64,000 bases of DNA from Streptomyces sp. RKAG293 (GCF_023701745.1 NZ_JAJOZB010000001.1:7301001-7365000); one strand, 5' to 3'. Shown: positions 36,373-45,704, numbered from the stretch's first letter. A program made the numbers and translations. Notes: a model not told the origin generated them from the letters alone.

Positions 36373-37012
36373 TCGCCGCAGGGCCCGAGTCCCGGGCGCA
36401 CCACCGCCCCGTCGGCCAGTGAGCTGGTGGAGTTCGTTCAGCACCACATGAGTCGTCTTCCGTACCGGTTTACAGGTTCGGCTGACGGACGCCGGCCGGC
36501 TTCGGTCTGCTGTGGCCTATGGGTGACAGCAGGCTGGAGCCACTGGAACCCCGGACCGCTCAGTCGGATCAGAGGGTTGTGTCCAGGCGTGAGGACAGTC
36601 AGAAGCAGACAAGCATCTCCTGAGACGCACACCAGTACGTCGAGCGTCTCATGGCAACGAACTGTCAAGCATGTCCAGAGACTTCACACCGACACTCGCA
36701 ACACGGCGCGCAGTCTGGCGAGGCGGCTCGGCTCCGAAACGCCATCAGCCTGGAGGGCTTGCAACACGGCCCACTCATCTGCCAGAGCCGCGAACGCCAG
36801 CATCGTCATCAGCCCTGGAGGACTCGCAACAACTGGTCTCTCTTCAATGGGCGCCAGCTTGCTCGTCGTCATCAGCCCAGGGTCTCCAGAGATGGATCCC
36901 TGGGACCACTTGGGACCACGCGCTGTGCACGCAGCCGAACAGTGCCAGCTCATGGGAACAGAGCAGCGCGCATCACGTACCCGCTGACCTGCGAAAACCC
37001 TTGACTCGCCCT
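36373..37012. other. Less GC-rich stretch before the tRNA-Pro repeat, with imperfect 63-65-bp repeats
   Basis: No gene supported. Related blocks recur at about 36694, 36757 and 36820 (GCAACA at 36698, 36761 and 36826), with CATCAGCC(C)TGGAGG preceding two of them and a third CATCAGCC at about 36870. TGGGACCACT occurs twice in tandem at 36900-36919. Composition differs from neighbouring genes, compatible with foreign or decayed DNA. Confidence 0.45.
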
Positions 37013-37215
37013 CTGGGGGTCAAGGGGTCGCAGGTTCAAATCCTGTCGTCCTGACGGTGTTTGCACAGGTCAGAGGCTGTCTCCGCATTGCGGAGACGGC
37101 CTCTGGTGTCTGTATTGTCGGATTTCACATGTGAGAGCTTGTGAGAGGCGCACTGCGCCGCCGTCTTTCCGCAGGTCAGATCTCCTTAGGGTCGAGATTC
37201 ACTTGATTCGTTGCA
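37013..37215 (+). repeat. Direct repeat A: tRNA-Pro 3' end plus downstream flank (att-like)
   Basis: Bases 37013-37055 match the anticodon loop through the 3' end of a tRNA-Pro(GGG)-like gene (GGGGGTCAAGG, T-loop GGTTCAAATCC), but the 5' half is missing, so no tRNA is made. The following 160 bases include a hairpin at 37071-37105 (CAGAGGC...GCCTCTG), probably the tRNA terminator. The entire 203-bp block recurs, ungapped and about 92% identical, at 43366-43568. Confidence 0.88.
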
Positions 37216-37756
37216 AGTGACCATCACGGAACTTCTCAGCGCTGACGCTCATTGGCTGATGCCACGATCGGGTGCTGGGCGTACGGCGCCTGCGGCGTCG
37301 CGGGCGGGTGGCCAACACCGCGAGCCGGCGCCCGGGCTCTGGACCTGCAGGCCGAGGTCGGCGCGAGTGGGCGGCAACGGGTTGTGCAGCGGCGGGGGTC
37401 GACCTACCTGGCTGACAGCAAAATCGTCGAACAGCTCGACGGCGGTACGGTGCGGGCACGTTGGCCGTTCGCAAGCCAGGGGCGAGCCAACAGGTCGATG
37501 ACCGTCAGCCTTCCGGCGATTGGCGTACCCGTGAGGTGCCGCTGCGTACGGCTTCCCCCGCCACGCTGAACTTCATGCAGAGGTTCGTGCCGTGGGCGGT
37601 CTTCTTCCCACTCTTGCATTTCCACCAGCCGCGGACACCCTAGGCATAGCCGCCCCCACCGGGTTGGCATCTCTCCACCTCGTGCGTCCGGTCCGCCGAT
37701 TGCTGGCAGGCGGCCCTTGGCGTCGTGGCGGCCGAGACCGAGGAGTTGTGGGCGGG
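37216..37756. other. Gene-free end of the putative island
   Basis: Several overlapping short frames exist; none is recognisable. A forward frame with LDLQAEVGASGRQRVVQRRG may be an old gene scrap. Confidence 0.35.
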
Positions 37757-38641
37757 TCAGGGTGCCAGAGACGGTGCCGATGATTGCTTCGGTGGTGTCG
37801 TGGTGATGTCGATACCAACTGTGGACGCCTCAGTACCTACGTGAGCGAGCCCTACGCCGGCGGCCTTCGGGGGGAGGGCGTTGCGGGTGCGCCGATGGAA
37901 GGCGAGCAGGGCCAGCAGTGCGGTGGCGGTGAACCAGAGGGCCTGTAGAGCGAGGTAATCGGGGGTGTGAGTAGTGGAGAAGCCGCTGGCGGTGGCGGTC
38001 TGGATGGCTCCGTGGGAGGGCAGGAAGTGCACAAGGGGACTCCCCGCGCTGGAGCTGCGGGTGGGGTTTTGCAGGGTGATGTCGACGATGCTGGTCATCG
38101 CGACGGCGAACATGCCCTCGACCTCGCGGCGGAGCACGGATCCGAAGACGACGCCGAGGGCGCCGTAGGTCATTGCGCTACTGAAGAGTGCGGTCGCGAG
38201 TTGGAGCGGCTGCTTGGGGGACCATGCCATGCAGATGACGGCAGTGGCGTAGGCGGCGACGAGGGCCGAGGCCAGGGTGAGGGTGGCGGCTTTGGCCAGG
38301 ACGAGGTGGGGGCGGGGGTAACCCGCCAGGGCGAGGCGCTTGTCGAAGCGCCCGCCGGTGAAGGTGGCGGCGAACATCATGAACCCGGTGATGAGCGCGA
38401 CGGCGTTGAGGGCACCCGTGAGCTGGGTCATCTGGTTGCCGGCAGGTGCGAGGAGCTGCCCGGTGGCGCGCAGGCGGAAGGGGATGGGGGTCTTGGGGAT
38501 GACGAGGTAGGCCAGGACCGTCCAGGTGGGGACGAAGGCCACGACCAAGAGCATGGCGAACTTGTTGCGGGAGTGTTCGATCACGTTGTAGCGGACGGCG
38601 GTGGTGAACCAGATCAGATGCCTTCTGGCGCCGTTGCTCAT
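37757..38641 (-). CDS. ABC-2 type transporter permease
   Basis: A 294-residue protein with about six membrane helices, the first near residue 30 (FAMLLVVAFVPTWTVLAYLV). A family-typical AATFTGGRFDKRLALAGYPR loop and helices around 110-180 and 225-245 follow. It starts with ATG overlapping the ATPase stop (ATGA), so the two form one exporter. Probably exports or confers self-resistance to the product of the neighbouring P450/carrier-protein genes (inference). Confidence 0.88.
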   Translation of the reverse strand: MSNGARRHLIWFTTAVRYNVIEHSRNKFAMLLVVAFVPTWTVLAYLVIPKTPIPFRLRATGQLLAPAGNQMTQLTGALNAVALITGFMMFAATFTGGRFDKRLALAGYPRPHLVLAKAATLTLASALVAAYATAVICMAWSPKQPLQLATALFSSAMTYGALGVVFGSVLRREVEGMFAVAMTSIVDITLQNPTRSSSAGSPLVHFLPSHGAIQTATASGFSTTHTPDYLALQALWFTATALLALLAFHRRTRNALPPKAAGVGLAHVGTEASTVGIDITTTPPKQSSAPSLAP

Positions 38642-39267
38642 GCCGTTGTTCCTTCTGCGGTGTGTGCGAGGGTGGGAGTGTGGGGGTGCAGACGGCCGGC
38701 GTTCAGGCGATAGAGCAGGTCGAGACGTTCGGCGTCATAGGCCAGGTGGGAGACCACGAGCACGGAGCGGCCTGAGTCGCGCAGTTGGGTGGCGAGGTCC
38801 CAGAAGCGCTGATAGGTGTCCCAGTCGAAGCCCTGGTAGGGCTCGTCCAGCAGCAGCACCTGCGGGTCGTGCATGAGGGCGAGAGTGAGGTTCAGTTTCT
38901 GCCGGGTACCGCCGCTGAGGACCCCGGTGCGGGTGTCTGCGTACTCGTCGAGCCGCAGCGCCGCCATGATTTCCTCGGCGCGTCGCAGGTCCGCCAGCCC
39001 GTAGGCAGTCTTGAAGAACTTCAGGTGCTGGCGCACCGTCAGCGCGTCGTTGAGGACCACGTCCTGGGGGCAGTACCCGAACCGGCCGCGGTGGGTCACC
39101 GTGCCCCGCGTGGGACGCAGTTCGCCGGAGATGATTTTCAGCAGGGTCGACTTTCCCGCGCCGTTTTCCCCGACGATTCCGGCCAGGACACCGGGGGGTA
39201 GGTCCAGGTCGATGCCGTGTAGCACAGCACGTCGGCGGTAGGCGTGGGACAAGCCTCTGACCTGCAT
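38638..39267 (-). CDS. ABC transporter ATP-binding protein
   Basis: A 209-residue ATPase: Walker A GENGAGKST (about 33), Q-loop FGYCPQD, signature LSGGTRQKL (about 118), Walker B VLLLDEPYQGFD and switch His in VVSHLA. Short subtype of drug/antibiotic exporter ATPases that pair with an ABC-2 permease. Upstream gene of the pair, about 110 bases after the P450. Confidence 0.93.
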   Translation of the reverse strand: MQVRGLSHAYRRRAVLHGIDLDLPPGVLAGIVGENGAGKSTLLKIISGELRPTRGTVTHRGRFGYCPQDVVLNDALTVRQHLKFFKTAYGLADLRRAEEIMAALRLDEYADTRTGVLSGGTRQKLNLTLALMHDPQVLLLDEPYQGFDWDTYQRFWDLATQLRDSGRSVLVVSHLAYDAERLDLLYRLNAGRLHPHTPTLAHTAEGTTA

Positions 39268-39378
39268 GATGTTCCTTCCTCTGGGTGGCGCTCGGTTCGG
39301 GTCCGGGGTTCAACGGCTCCGGCATCTGCCAGGACACGCCGCGTCACCGGTGAATGCGATGGCTGCCTGGGCCTGCCG

Positions 39379-40641
39379 TCAGTGGGTGAGCACTGGGCGG
39401 GGGCGGCGGCTGACCGGGAGGGTCAGGAAGGTCCGCAGGTTGAGTCCGGGCGTGCGGGTGGCCGGTCCGTCCGTGTGCAGGGTGGGAAAGCGGCGCAGGA
39501 GCTCGGGGAGGAATTCGGCTGCGTTCAAGCGGGCGAGGGGCGCGCCGAGGCAGTAGTGGATCCCGGCGCCGAAGGCGAGGCTGCGGCGCGGGGGGCGCCG
39601 GAAGTCGAGGGTGTGGGGGTCGGGGAAGTGTGCGGGGTCGCGGTTGGCGGCGGCGATGAGGGCGTGGACGAGGGTGCCGGCAGGGACGTGGGTGCCCGCC
39701 ACCGTGGTCTCCCGGGTCGGGACACGGACGGCGTTCTGGACGGATGGGTCCCACCGGGTGAGTTCCTCGATGGCCTGGGGCAGGGCCTCGGAATGGGCAG
39801 CCAGCCACCGTGCCTGGCCGGGGTACTGCTCGAAGGCTTGGACAGCGGTGGCGAACAGGGACGAGGTGGTCTCGGCTCCGGCGCCGACGAGGAAAACGAT
39901 GTGGGCGGCCAACTCGTCGCGGGGCACCCGCTCGGTGCCGAGGCGTTCGTGTGTGAGCCATTGGGACATCAGGTCGGTGCCGGGGGTGCGCGCGCGTTCG
40001 TCGAGGAGGGCCATGACGTAGGTGTGGAACTCGGCGGCTGCCGCATCGGCGACCACGGTCTGGGCGGGGGTGGCGAAGGGTTCGGTCAGTGCTGCGGTAT
40101 CGAGGCTGTACCGGGCGACCAGGGCCCGGTCCTCGGAGGGCAGTCCGAGGATTTCGCACATGACGGCAACGGGCAGCGCGCGGGCGACCTTGCCGACGAA
40201 GTCCGCCTGGCCGTACCGGGTGAGCTCGGCGTCCAGTTGGTCGAGGTGGATGCGCACGAGCGTGCGGACGGTGGGACGGATGCGTTCCAGCGCGGCGGGG
40301 GTGAAGGGGCCGGACTGGAGGCGACGCATCCGGCCGTGCAGAGGAGGGTTGAGTCGTGGAAGGGTGATCAGGACCTTTGCGCTCAGGCCGTCGGTGTCGA
40401 GGCCCCGTGCGGCGCGCCACTTGTGATCGGGCACCTGCCAGATCCGGTCCGTGAGGATTTGGAGGCATTCGGTGTAGCCGGTGACCAGGAGCGCGTGCGG
40501 ACCGTGGCTTACGACCGGCCCGGCGCTGCGGATCTCCTCGAAGAGGGGGAAGGGGTCCTCGCGGCCCTGGCGGGACTGGAGCCGGCGGATGACGCCACGC
40601 GGAGCGGGCGGGGCGGCCGAGGGTGCGGTGGCAGTGTCCAT
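39379..40641 (-). CDS. Cytochrome P450
   Basis: A 420-residue class I bacterial P450. The I-helix oxygen-binding motif is in VGAGAETTSS (about 245), the ExxR pair in EELTR (about 290) and the haem loop FGAGIHYCLGA (about 355) with the Cys ligand. It needs ferredoxin and reductase partners from elsewhere. It lies with an acyl carrier protein and ketosynthase scrap, so it may oxidise a carrier-bound acyl chain (inference). Confidence 0.96.
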   Translation of the reverse strand: MDTATAPSAAPPAPRGVIRRLQSRQGREDPFPLFEEIRSAGPVVSHGPHALLVTGYTECLQILTDRIWQVPDHKWRAARGLDTDGLSAKVLITLPRLNPPLHGRMRRLQSGPFTPAALERIRPTVRTLVRIHLDQLDAELTRYGQADFVGKVARALPVAVMCEILGLPSEDRALVARYSLDTAALTEPFATPAQTVVADAAAAEFHTYVMALLDERARTPGTDLMSQWLTHERLGTERVPRDELAAHIVFLVGAGAETTSSLFATAVQAFEQYPGQARWLAAHSEALPQAIEELTRWDPSVQNAVRVPTRETTVAGTHVPAGTLVHALIAAANRDPAHFPDPHTLDFRRPPRRSLAFGAGIHYCLGAPLARLNAAEFLPELLRRFPTLHTDGPATRTPGLNLRTFLTLPVSRRPRPVLTH

Positions 40642-40687
40642 GAGCGGGATGCTCCTGTCGTGGGGCAGTGCCCTGAGCGGTACGGGA

Positions 40688-40936
40688 TTATGCGGTACAG
40701 AAGGCCAAGACGACGTTGTGGCCGCCGAACCCGAAAGAGTTCGACAGTGCGGCCCGCACCGGCCGGCGGGAAGCAGTCTTGGTCACGAGGTTCAGTTCGA
40801 TGCCGGGGGCGGGGTACCCGAGATTGTCCGTGCGCGGAACCATCGACTGCTGGATCGCCAGGATGCCCGTAGGTTCGGGGTGGGTGGCAGCCGCGGTGGA
40901 GTCAGTGTCGCGCACCCTGCGCCACGTCGCGTCCAC
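40688..40936 (-). pseudogene. Beta-ketoacyl synthase C-terminal scrap
   Basis: The reverse frame ends ALSNSFGFGGHN, the hallmark of FabF/KAS II C-termini, preceded by TGILAIQQSMVPRTDNLGYP, a normal FabF segment. The catalytic Cys and both His are missing, and the first about 20 residues look unrelated. Truncated ketosynthase left between P450 and acyl carrier protein genes. Confidence 0.78.
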
Positions 40937-40992
40937 TCAATACCCGGCAGGGGTGACTATCCCCAGCCCCGTGACCGCGATCTGCTTCCCCC

Positions 40993-41265
40993 TCACTGAC
41001 ATGCCGAAGCCACCGACGCCCTCTCACCGTCGATACCGCCGTCGATCACCTCGGCCACCTCGCGGAGCGTTGAGCCCTTGCCCATGTTCCGGCCGGTGAC
41101 TTTGGCCCCGAACCGGTCCTCCAAGATGGCGGCGAGCTCGGCCACATCCAGGGAGTCCAACTCCATATCGGCCAAAGTGGCGTCAGCCCGGATCATCTCC
41201 GGCTCGACCTGAAACGTCTCGTCCAGGATGCCGACCAGGGTGTCGTAGACCATGCCAGTCATCAC
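40993..41265 (-). CDS. Acyl carrier protein
   Basis: A 90-residue four-helix carrier protein. The phosphopantetheine Ser is in DMELDSLDVAEL (about residue 37), and AAILEDRFGAKV forms the recognition helix. Such stand-alone carriers belong to fatty-acid-like or type II polyketide systems. With the ketosynthase reduced to a scrap, the pathway here is incomplete. Confidence 0.93.
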   Translation of the reverse strand: MMTGMVYDTLVGILDETFQVEPEMIRADATLADMELDSLDVAELAAILEDRFGAKVTGRNMGKGSTLREVAEVIDGGIDGERASVASACQ

Positions 41266-41749
41266 TCACCTTCCGACAAGTGGCGGCATGAAGGCCGTCA
41301 CGCGCATTGCGACGTCGTCGTCACGTCACAGCAACTTCCGAAATGATCAAAGAGACACGGGCGACGGAAGAAAAACGCGGTGCGCTGGCACCCAGTCCGG
41401 TCGCAACACGACCTGCAATGACGGGCGGTGACAGCTTCCCGCTTTTGGCTGCTGCTGCGGACTGCCGACCAGGCAATGCCGTGTGTGAGCCCGCGGCCGG
41501 GCGAAGCAAGAAGCGGTCGCACGGCGGCCGCCGATCGTCTTCGGACTCACCCGTCTGCATGAGCACAACCCATTCGCGACCACACCGCCTGCTACAAAGG
41601 AGCCGCAACGACCGGCCTCGATGGCGGGTGTCACCGTCCAGGGCGACCGGGCTGCGCCGTGGTTGCCTTCGAACGGCACCAGCACCTCTCCCGAATGTGC
41701 TCCCGGCTCACCGAACCCCACGCACGACCGTTGGAGGAGCAGCGCACCC
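41266..41749. other. Divergent promoter region
   Basis: It separates the leftward carrier-protein gene from the rightward hydrolase. No gene supported. The hydrolase frame is open from 41621, but ATG 41750 has the ribosome site (GGAG). Confidence 0.4.
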
Positions 41750-42685
41750 ATGGAGCAAGGCGATGTCACCACCCGAGCGATCCGTAGCCGAGGGCTGGTC
41801 CTTCAGGTCCAGAGCCGCGCGAGCCCTTCACCGCGCACCGCCCCTGTTCTCGTCGTCCGCGCGGCCGCCGAGGGCGAGGCCACCATCCGCCCTCAGGCCA
41901 AGGCGCTGCTGCCCGTAGCGGACATCGTGGGTGTACGCATCGCCGGTGTGTCCGGCCCCGGGACGCTACCCCCGCACTGCGGCCTCGACGATCTCGCGGA
42001 CGGCCTCGCTGCTGTCGTGGACGAACTCGGCCTGCCGCGGGTGCATGTCCTGGGGACCTCCCACGGAGGAGAGATCGCCTACCGCTTCGCGGTCCGTCAC
42101 CCCGACCGCATCGATCACCTCGTCCTCACAGGCGCCAACGGACACCGCCCTCATCTGCCCCCCGACACCTCCCTCGCCGCCCTGGCGACCCGCGCAAGAA
42201 GTTCTGCCCGGCACGAGGTCGTCGACGAAATCATCTCCTCGGTGCTGTGCCTGGACCCCAGGCGTTCCGTACGCGGCCGCGCGACCATGCACTGGGCTCT
42301 CAACGACCTCTTCAACGGCGCGGACAACAGCCACATCAACCAGTGGATCCGCTGCCTGCAAATGCTCTGCGAGGCACCCCAGCCCACCGGACTGTCAGCC
42401 GCGCTCCTCGTGGTCACCGGCGAACACGACATCGCCATCCGCCCCACCGACAGCCGGGCCCTTGCCGCAATGTCGTCCCAAGCGGTGTTCGCCACCCTCC
42501 AAGAAGCCGACCATTGGGTCTTCCTCACCCGGACCCGCGAACACCTCGACCTGACCCGCAGATTCCTCCTCGACGAGCCCCTGGAACATCTGCCGTACCT
42601 CGCCGCTCTCGAACGCTTTCCCCATCCCGGCCTCGGCCGGCCCACCACCCCGGTTCCCGTAGGCGCCAACCCACAAGCAGGGTGA
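41750..42685 (+). CDS. Alpha/beta hydrolase of the island
   Basis: ATG 41750 gives 311 residues. Nucleophile elbow GTSHGG, followed by FAVRHPDRIDHLVLTGANG, acid Asp in VTGEHDIAIRP and catalytic His in EADHWVFLTR define the fold. It differs from the hydrolases at 12-17 kb. The N-terminal half is less conserved. In this setting it could act as a thioesterase-like or resistance enzyme; this is unproven. Confidence 0.85.
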   Translation: MEQGDVTTRAIRSRGLVLQVQSRASPSPRTAPVLVVRAAAEGEATIRPQAKALLPVADIVGVRIAGVSGPGTLPPHCGLDDLADGLAAVVDELGLPRVHVLGTSHGGEIAYRFAVRHPDRIDHLVLTGANGHRPHLPPDTSLAALATRARSSARHEVVDEIISSVLCLDPRRSVRGRATMHWALNDLFNGADNSHINQWIRCLQMLCEAPQPTGLSAALLVVTGEHDIAIRPTDSRALAAMSSQAVFATLQEADHWVFLTRTREHLDLTRRFLLDEPLEHLPYLAALERFPHPGLGRPTTPVPVGANPQAG

Positions 42686-42939
42686 CGACAAGGTGTTCCG
42701 GTGCGGGGAGGACGACAAGGACGGCCACTGACGGGTGAGATCGGCGCGGACTGCGCGCCTGGGCGTTGCCGGTCTCACCCTTCGGCTTGACGAGGCACGG
42801 ATTTTGGATCCAGCGGCCCAGCTCAGCCCCAGCGATGAGGGTTGTGGTGCGAGCCGTCCGGGTGGGCGATGTGATGGGCCGCCAGCTTGCGACCGAGGAC
42901 GGCCAGCGGAGATGAGGTGGCCGGGGTGGATACCGGGGA

Positions 42940-43215
42940 AGAGACATCTGGTGCGCCGGGACCAGCGCTCCGTCGATGTCCACGATTACCTCGCCGCCCG
43001 CGTCCGGAGCCTCCTCGCCGGTCAACCGTCGGGTCAGCTCACGGACTTCGGACCGCGCCCCACAGATCGCCGGAGTGCGCGAGGGCAGCCCGCGGCGAGG
43101 GCGTCGACCTGGCGGCAGACGGTTGGATCGCAGGCCGCCGGTCCGAACACGGCGGCTCCGCCTGCGGCATCGCAACGTCGGCCACGCAGTCCCAGCCAAG
43201 GGCTACGGCGAGCGC
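42940..43215 (-). pseudogene. IS1380-family transposase remnant
   Basis: The reverse strand reads VALGWDCVADVAMPQAEPP, then in the next frame AVFGPAACDPTVCRQVDALA, then again shifted LTGEEAPDAGGEVIVDIDGA, containing the first catalytic Asp block. These match successive N-terminal blocks of IS1380 transposases. At least two frameshifts; the catalytic remainder is lost. Confidence 0.65.
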
Positions 43216-43365
43216 CACATCCAGGTGTCTCTCACAGGCGTCTCACGGACGGGGCGTCATGGAGCCGGAATGGTCGTCATGGCGGCGGTCGTGCAACAGG
43301 ACCTGACCTGGGCGATCTGGACTGCACCGGACCACCAGACACAGTCCGTCAGGCTATGACGAACG

Positions 43366-43568
43366 CTGGGGGTCAAGGGGTCGCAGGTTCAAATCCTGTC
43401 GTCCCGACGGTGCTTACGCAGGTCAGAGGCCGTCTCCGCATTGCGGGGGCGGTCTCTGGTGTCTGTATTGTCGGATTTCAAATGTGAGAGCTTGTGAGAG
43501 GCGCACTGCGCCGCCGTCTTTCCGCAAGTCAGGGCCCCTTCGGGGCGGGATTCACTTGATTCGTTGCA
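43366..43568 (+). repeat. Direct repeat B: tRNA-Pro 3' end plus downstream flank (att-like)
   Basis: Second copy of the 203-bp block at 37013. The tRNA part (43366-43408) has the intact GTCCCGAC acceptor end where copy A has GTCCTGAC. Most differences in the downstream hairpin (43424-43458) keep it paired through wobble changes. The tRNA 5' half is absent. Together with copy A it bounds a 6.35-kb segment, as attachment sites of an integrative element would. Confidence 0.88.
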
Positions 43569-44227
43569 GGCAACATCGCGTGGCGATCCAAGCCATTGGA
43601 CGCTCTCAACGGCTGGTGACAGGGGGCCCGTTGGCTTTGGGGACAGAGTTTCTACTAGATCAAGGCGACTCGCTCCGCTTGCCGCTGGCCCGTCGCCTCG
43701 GGCTTCTCAGAGTCTGTAAAGCAGTCTTCTCGGGCATCGAAAGGGCCGCGCACAGCGTGGCGGCGCCGGCCGTCGCCCGGCGCGTCCTCGCCTCCACGTC
43801 TGCGCCACCGGCTGGCCGCGCCGGTCGCCGTCCGCGCCCACAAGTGGGGGAATCACAAGGTCGGGGTTGGGTCAGGGGCGGTGACGCGGTTGCCAGCCGT
43901 GAAGGCACGGCCTCCGGCGGGAGCGCTCCGACTCTGGGATGGGAGCAACTCGGCGACCTCGGGTCGTACGTGGTCGGGGTGGGGGCTGCCATGCCGCCTG
44001 CCGTCGTCCCAGGCAGAGCCGAGCAGTCGCGGCCCAGGGCGTCAAGGTCGTTCGTACAGTGGCGCGCTCCACTTTGACGCCCTGAACCACGCCCGCTCCA
44101 CAGAGTGTGGGACGACGGCAGACGGGATGGAACCGGGAGCGTAGTGGCGAGGGCGCCGGCCAGCCGCTCCACCACCCTCGTGGGTATGCTCGCCGCACCA
44201 TAGTCACCAGCGAAACGTGAGCCCGCC
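43569..44227. other. Gene-poor spacer right of the island
   Basis: Overlapping frames on both strands lack recognisable products. I see no repeat or hairpin worth naming. Confidence 0.35.
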
Positions 44228-44518
44228 GTGTCCATACCCAAGAGCTTGTCCCGCCTTTTCGAGAGGACGGGCAAGGTCCCCGGCGACACTCCGTTTGCTT
44301 CCGATCAGCCCTGCCAGTGCACTCCCGAGTGGCCCGGGCTGGAGACAACCGCCAACGGTCACATGCTGCCGGCGACACCCGCCAAGAGCTACAGCATGCT
44401 GACGAATCCAAGCATTGGCCCGTTCATCGCCCGCTGTACCGTATGCCAGGCCCGCTATCCCCACCCGTGGGTGATCCCGCAGGGTGCTCCCATGCCCTTC
44501 GACTGGGCTCAGGACTAG
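44228..44518 (+). CDS. Small hypothetical protein with two Cys pairs
   Basis: A GTG start gives 96 residues. CQC (about 30) and CTVCQARYPHPW (about 71) suggest a small zinc-binding or structural protein; no family recognised. Its stop TAG is the CTAG target in which the adjacent IS630 element inserted, so the original C-terminus may have been the same or slightly longer. Confidence 0.5.
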   Translation: MSIPKSLSRLFERTGKVPGDTPFASDQPCQCTPEWPGLETTANGHMLPATPAKSYSMLTNPSIGPFIARCTVCQARYPHPWVIPQGAPMPFDWAQD

Positions 44519-45659
44519 TGTCCTGAGTCAGTAGTTGGCCTAGTGTTCTTGTATGACTCGTCCTGGTCCGAAGCTTGCGCCGCTGAACCTGACTGATGCT
44601 GAACGTGGCGAGTTGGAGCGGTGGGTGCGGCGGCGGAAGGGGGCCCAGGACATGGCCTTTCGAGCCCGTCTCGTCCTGGCGTGTGATGCGGTGGGTGAGG
44701 GCGGGTTCCCCGTTTCGACCGCCGCGGTCGCAGATCGGATGGGGACGACGCGGGAAACGGTGGGCAAATGGCGCCGGCGATTCCTGCAGGATCGGCTGGC
44801 GGGCCTGGAGGACGAACCGCGGCCCGGCAGGCCTCGTACCGTTTCCGATGAGCAGGTTGCGGATCTGATCGCACGGACGCTGGAATCGACGCCGGAGAAC
44901 GCGACGCATTGGTCGACTCGGTCGATGGCGAAAAGGACGGGCCTTTCCCAGTCGACGGTCTCGCGTGTGTGGCGTGCTTTCGGGCTGCAGCCGCACCGCT
45001 CGGAGACGTTCTAACTGTCCACGGATCCGTTCTTCGTTGACAAGGTCCACGACGTCGTCGGTCTGTACCTTGACCCGCCGGAACGGGCGTTGGTGCTGTG
45101 CGTGGATGAGAAGTCGCAGATCCAGGCCCTGGACAGGTCCCAGCCGGTCCTCCCGATGATGCCCGGAGTGCCGGAACGGGCCACTCACGACTACGTGCGG
45201 GCCGGCACCGCCACCCTCTTCGCCGCGTTCAACACCGCCTCCGGCCAGGTCATCGGATCCCTCCACCGACGCCACCGCGCCGCAGAGTTCAAGAAGTTCC
45301 TGTCCAAGCTCGATAGAGAGCTCCCGGCCGAACTCGACGTTCATCTCGGCTGCGACAACTACGCGACCCACAAGACCGCAGACATCAAGAAATGGCTCCT
45401 GGCCCACCCCCGATTCCACCTGCACTTCACGCCCACCGGCTCCTCCTGGCTGAACCTCGTCGAGCGATGGTTCGCAGAGCTGACGAACAAACAGATACGG
45501 CGCGGAGTGCACAAATCCGTGCCGGCACTCGAGAAGGACATCCGCACCTGGATCACCACCTGGAACCAGGACCCCAAGCCCTTCGTCTGGACGAAGACAG
45601 CCGACCAGATCCTCGAATCCCTCGCCTCATACTGTCGACGAATTACCGACTCAGGACAC
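44518..45659 (+). mobile_element. IS630-family element, copy 1 (degenerate)
   Basis: Inverted ends GTGTCCTGAGTC...GACTCAGGACAC bound an 1142-bp element. The left flank is C-TA, but the right flank reads TG instead of TA, so the target duplication is damaged. The transposase carries an internal stop. Same family as the intact element at 52464-53586, with one base different in the first 12 of the ends. Confidence 0.85.
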
Positions 45660-45662
45660 TGG
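44553..45662 (+). pseudogene. IS630-family transposase, nonsense-interrupted
   Basis: ATG 44553 opens a transposase with two helix-turn-helix regions, stopped by TAA at 45012-45014 (SETF then stop). The same frame resumes LSTDPFFVDKVHDVVGLYLD and carries the DDE core (CVDEKSQIQALDR, CDNYATHK, NLVERWFAEL) to ITDSGH. The intact copy has Lys at the stop position. The final codon runs on (TGG) because the usual stop TAG is built from the TA duplication, which is mutated here. Not functional as a single protein. Confidence 0.88.
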
Positions 45663-45704
45663 GGCTCAGCAGCTGGGTCAGGTGATGCGTGGTGGTGCGG
45701 GGTG

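Noticed and set aside
36680-36890. CRISPR array
   Set aside because: Repeat units are imperfect, only three to four, with no constant repeat/spacer border and no cas genes in the window.
36427-36987. A 186-codon forward frame before the tRNA-Pro repeat
   Set aside because: Non-biased third positions, low-complexity and no motifs; likely non-coding.
37013-37055. Functional tRNA-Pro genes at the two repeats
   Set aside because: Only the anticodon loop to the 3' end is present at 37013 and 43366; acceptor 5' strand and D-arm are missing, so no cloverleaf can form.
37757-42685. Complete polyketide cluster
   Set aside because: Only a ketosynthase scrap, one ACP, a P450 and an exporter; no intact ketosynthase or acyltransferase.
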